A DNA stretch of 17,560 bases, taken from the NCBI GenBank assembly GCA_002477595.1, contig DLQN01000086.1, positions 21,709 through 39,268 on the forward strand. Reading direction: 5' to 3'. The translations under genes and the position numbers were made by a program. This document shows positions 14,871 to 17,560 of this stretch, in pieces. The first letter of the stretch is position 1. Every line of letters starts with the position of its first letter. The notes under the pieces were generated by a model that saw only the letters and a program-made list of their open reading frames with translations, was not told where the DNA came from and did not search any database. This DNA is from Roseivirga sp. UBA7431. GTDB lineage: Bacteria > Bacteroidota > Bacteroidia > Cytophagales > Cyclobacteriaceae.

Positions 14871-14880
14871 CATCTAAAGT

Positions 14881-17265
14881 CTAGTTTCTCAATGGCTTCC
14901 CTTTGAAAAGAATGCTATGAATCCTTTCTAGTGTCTTAGGTTCTGCCGTTAACTCGACAAACATTTGTCGTTCTAAATCCAGTAAATACTGTTCCGATAC
15001 TTCTTGTGGGAATGTCAAATCACCTCCACACATAATCCACCCTAGCTTGCGCGCTATCTTTGCATCATGCTCCGAGATATAGTTCCCGAGCACCATGCCG
15101 TTGATGCCTGCTTCGAAGAGTGCGAGACCCGTTCTACCTTGAACTTTGATATCCGTACGTTCTACTGGCTGCGTATAGCCGGCTTCATGTAGTTCTAGCA
15201 CTTTCGCTTTAGCATCCGTCAAAAGTCGTTTTCTATTTAGCGTAACTCCATCTTGAGGTCTCAAAATGTGCATCGCCCTTGCTTCTTCTGCCGATGTTGC
15301 CACTTTCGCTGTTGCAATATTCATAAAGGCTTCTTGCAAGCGATTCAGTTCTGGATCTCCTCCTTCGATAGAGTCGGCAACTCTCATTGTCAATTCCTTG
15401 GTTCCTCCACCACCTGGGATCAAACCAACACCCACCTCAACTAAACCAATGTAGGTTTCGGTATGTGCCTGAATCGCATCACAGTGTAAAGACAATTCAC
15501 AGCCCCCACCAAGCGCTAAGCCTGATGGTGCAGATACTACAGGAATTGAAGAGAATTTGGCGCGCTTCATCGTGTTTTGGAATTGTGCCACCATAAGGTT
15601 GACTTCGTCAAACTCTTGATCACCCGCATACATAAACAACATAGCAAGGTTGGCTCCTGCCGAGAAATTTTCTCCTTCGTTGCCAATTACAAGTCCTTTG
15701 TAATCCTTTTCAGCCATTGAAATCGCAGTCTCAATGCCTTCGATTACTTCCTGACCTATCGCATTCATTTTTGTATGGAACTCTAGGCATAAAACATCAT
15801 CTCCGATATCGAAGATTGTTGCGCCAGCATTACCCCATACTTTATTCGTTTCTCTAATGTTTTCAAGAATCACTAAGTCTTCAGTCCCTGGAATGGTTTT
15901 GTAAGCCTTCGAAGGAATGTCATAATACTTCTTAATTCCATTCTCAATTTTATAGAAAGACTCGTGGCCTGCTTCAAGCATTTCATAAACCCAAGCAGCG
16001 GGCTTCATGTCCATGCCTTCCATTTGCTCAAGGACTGATCTAACGCCTAGTACATCCCAAGTATCGAAAGGTCCCATCTGCCATGCGAAACCTGCACAAA
16101 CAGCCTGGTCTATTCTGAATAGTTCATCGGAAATCTCTGGAATACGATAGGTTACATACTTGAACGTATCGTAAAATGTTTTGCGGTAGAATTCACCCGC
16201 CTTATCATCGAAATTGACAAGTATCTTAATTCTGTCTTTTAAGTTTTCTTCGTCTTTGACAGCATCAAGTGCCTTGAAGTTTGCCCTTCCTCTTTCCACA
16301 TATTCAAAAGTCTTTAAGTCAAGCTCTAGAATCGTGCGCTGTCCGTTAGCATCTTTTGTTTTCTTGAAATAGCCTTGGCCTGATTTATCTCCAAACCAAC
16401 CTCTTTCATGAACTTCCTTTACAATTCCCGGAAGGACAAAGGCCTCTTTAGATTCGTCATTCGGAAGACCTGCATATAAGTTGTTCGCTACATTGACTGT
16501 GGTATCAAGGCCAACAACATCCATCGTACGGAAAGTTGCAGACTTAGCGCGGCCAATGAGCGGCCCCGTCATTCTGTCAACCTCTCCAACAGTTAAGCCC
16601 ATGTCTTCTATTGTGTGCATAGCGGACATGATGGCATAAATACCAATTCTATTGGCGATAAACGCTGGAGTATCCTTACAAAGCACCGTTTCTTTGCCTA
16701 GGTAGAGGTCTCCATAGTGCATTAGGTAATCGATGATTTCTGGGTCTGTCTTTGGCCCAGGGATAATCTCTAATAACCTCAGGTATCTTGGTGGGTTGAA
16801 GAAGTGTGTACCACAGAAGTGTTTCTGAAAATCTTCACTTCTACCTTCCGACATCATATGCATTGGAATGCCTGATGTATTCGATGTGATTAGTGTTCCT
16901 GGTTTACGGAACTTCTCAACTTGATCAAAAATAATCTTCTTAATATCAAGCCTCTCTACCACCACTTCAATGATCCAATCGACTTCTGCGATTTTAGACA
17001 TGTCATCTTCAAAGTTGCCTGTCTTGACAAGCTTTGCGAATGAAACATCATAAATGGGGGATGGCTTCGACTTTAATGCAAACTGAAGCGCATCGTTAAC
17101 AATTTTGTTTCTTGCCGCGGGATTAGCCTTGTGCTCTTCAGCCAAGTCTCTTGGAACGATATCCAACAGCAATACCTCAACACCTATGTTCGCGAAATGA
17201 CAAGCTATTCTTGAGCCCATTACTCCCGAACCTAATACTGCTACTTTCTTTATACTTCGACTCAT
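14881..17265 (-). CDS. fadN: 3-hydroxyacyl-CoA dehydrogenase / enoyl-CoA hydratase bifunctional enzyme (FadN type)
   Basis: A 794-residue fusion covering the middle two beta-oxidation steps. The N-terminal dehydrogenase has the NAD-binding GSGVMG (residues 12-17), SNTSGIPM, catalytic His154 in GTHFFNPPRYLRLLEIIPG with Glu166, and KDTPAFIANRIG (Asn205). Two 3HCDH C-terminal helical regions follow to about residue 470. The C-terminal crotonase domain (about 485-700) has the oxyanion-hole segments FSAGANL and ALGGGCE, with both acidic residues kept (Glu590, Glu610 in YIGLVEVGVGLIPGGGG). The order dehydrogenase-then-hydratase is the reverse of E. coli FadB and matches Bacillus FadN, which is of nearly the same length. 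It starts 4 bp after the MarR stop codon, so the two are cotranscribed. Downstream are S23, fadA and fadE. Confidence 0.95.
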   Translation of the reverse strand: MSRSIKKVAVLGSGVMGSRIACHFANIGVEVLLLDIVPRDLAEEHKANPAARNKIVNDALQFALKSKPSPIYDVSFAKLVKTGNFEDDMSKIAEVDWIIEVVVERLDIKKIIFDQVEKFRKPGTLITSNTSGIPMHMMSEGRSEDFQKHFCGTHFFNPPRYLRLLEIIPGPKTDPEIIDYLMHYGDLYLGKETVLCKDTPAFIANRIGIYAIMSAMHTIEDMGLTVGEVDRMTGPLIGRAKSATFRTMDVVGLDTTVNVANNLYAGLPNDESKEAFVLPGIVKEVHERGWFGDKSGQGYFKKTKDANGQRTILELDLKTFEYVERGRANFKALDAVKDEENLKDRIKILVNFDDKAGEFYRKTFYDTFKYVTYRIPEISDELFRIDQAVCAGFAWQMGPFDTWDVLGVRSVLEQMEGMDMKPAAWVYEMLEAGHESFYKIENGIKKYYDIPSKAYKTIPGTEDLVILENIRETNKVWGNAGATIFDIGDDVLCLEFHTKMNAIGQEVIEGIETAISMAEKDYKGLVIGNEGENFSAGANLAMLFMYAGDQEFDEVNLMVAQFQNTMKRAKFSSIPVVSAPSGLALGGGCELSLHCDAIQAHTETYIGLVEVGVGLIPGGGGTKELTMRVADSIEGGDPELNRLQEAFMNIATAKVATSAEEARAMHILRPQDGVTLNRKRLLTDAKAKVLELHEAGYTQPVERTDIKVQGRTGLALFEAGINGMVLGNYISEHDAKIARKLGWIMCGGDLTFPQEVSEQYLLDLERQMFVELTAEPKTLERIHSILFKGKPLRN

Positions 17266-17269
17266 GTGT

Positions 17270-17560
17270 TTAGAATATTGATTTTGAATCTATCAATTGA
17301 TTAATCTTTGTTAATACTTCAAAGAAGGCCTCTAGTTTCTCTGTTGCAATCGATTGCCTGATTACCTCATTAAAACGGATCACCGCTTCTCTGGAAACTC
17401 TTCTTTTCTCCAGGCCTGTTTCTGTTAAGAAGATCCTGACAGACCGGCCATCATTTGGGTCTTTCTGCCTATAGATAAAGCCTTTCTCCTCCATACTTTT
17501 CAGCATGCGGGTCAAGCTTCTGGACTCAAGCCCCATTAGAGGAGCAATTTTCGTGGCTGG
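17270..17560 (-). CDS. MarR-family transcriptional regulator, N terminus beyond window edge
   Basis: Partial gene: the frame is open to the right edge, so the ATG at 17534-17536 is internal. The visible 97 codons hold the recognition helix and wing of a MarR winged-helix domain (TKIAPLMGLESRSLTRMLKSMEEKGFI and then YRQKDPNDGRSVRIFLTETG, with the D-x-R-x wing signature) plus the C-terminal dimerisation helices. MarR proteins are dimeric repressors released by small ligands. Only 4 bp separate its stop from fadN, so it heads the fad operon and probably controls it and itself; acyl-CoA as inducer is an inference from context and is known for other fad regulators, not shown here. Confidence 0.9.
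   Translation of the reverse strand, partial: PATKIAPLMGLESRSLTRMLKSMEEKGFIYRQKDPNDGRSVRIFLTETGLEKRRVSREAVIRFNEVIRQSIATEKLEAFFEVLTKINQLIDSKSIF

Noticed and set aside
1..17560. tRNA, rRNA, CRISPR array, riboswitch, complete transposase or phage genes
   Set aside because: I looked on both strands and found no cloverleaf, regular spaced repeats, known riboswitch core or transposase motif.

Overview
The window looks like a chromosomal piece of a Bacteroidota bacterium, probably a marine or free-living member of the Cytophagales; this assignment is inferred. Supporting signs are a TonB-dependent receptor with an N-terminal carboxypeptidase-regulatory-like domain, lipoprotein and Tat export signals on catabolic enzymes, weak or absent Shine-Dalgarno sequences, moderate-to-low GC, a type III PKS/methyltransferase locus and a four-helix-bundle S23 gene. 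Both ends cut genes: a type III polyketide synthase on the left and a MarR regulator on the right.

Layout. 1-1896: the C-terminal two thirds of a type III polyketide synthase and a class I methyltransferase, both on +, with a small secreted hypothetical protein on the opposite strand between them. 1893-5159: a nitroreductase one base downstream of a TonB-dependent receptor (both -), and a divergent Rieske ferredoxin (+). 5200-6437: a DUF418 (YeiB-like) membrane protein broken by a one-base shift in a T run. 6434-9109: a divergent pair, Tat-exported glycosylasparaginase (-) and GH20 beta-N-acetylhexosaminidase lipoprotein (+), both of which act on GlcNAc-containing glycoconjugates. 9196-10316: an aspartyl protease whose C-terminal PDZ domain has lost its first part through a small frameshifting deletion. 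10514-10879: YccF. 10880-11393: a repeat-rich intergenic island with a palindromic terminator, a possible remnant of an XRE-type regulator, REP-like elements and a strong bidirectional terminator. 11394-17560 (all -): a fatty-acid beta-oxidation operon, marR-fadN-[S23 gene]-fadA-fadE, with the domain order and gene set of Bacillus fadNAE rather than E. coli fadBA.

How the genes fit together. The beta-oxidation cluster supplies every catalytic step from acyl-CoA to acetyl-CoA (FadE dehydrogenase, FadN hydratase plus 3-hydroxyacyl dehydrogenase, FadA thiolase), with a MarR repressor at its head. The glycosylasparaginase/hexosaminidase pair suggests degradation of N-linked glycopeptides. The PKS/methyltransferase pair suggests methylated alkylresorcinol or alkylpyrone lipids.

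I do not see a convincing undescribed multi-gene system. The items most worth a second look are the two broken genes (one with a reconstructable deletion of about 43 nt), the S23 gene flanked by short inverted repeats inside the fad operon, a palindromic operator-like site before fadE, stop-codon overlaps at every convergent gene pair in the left half, and the repeat island at 10880-11393.
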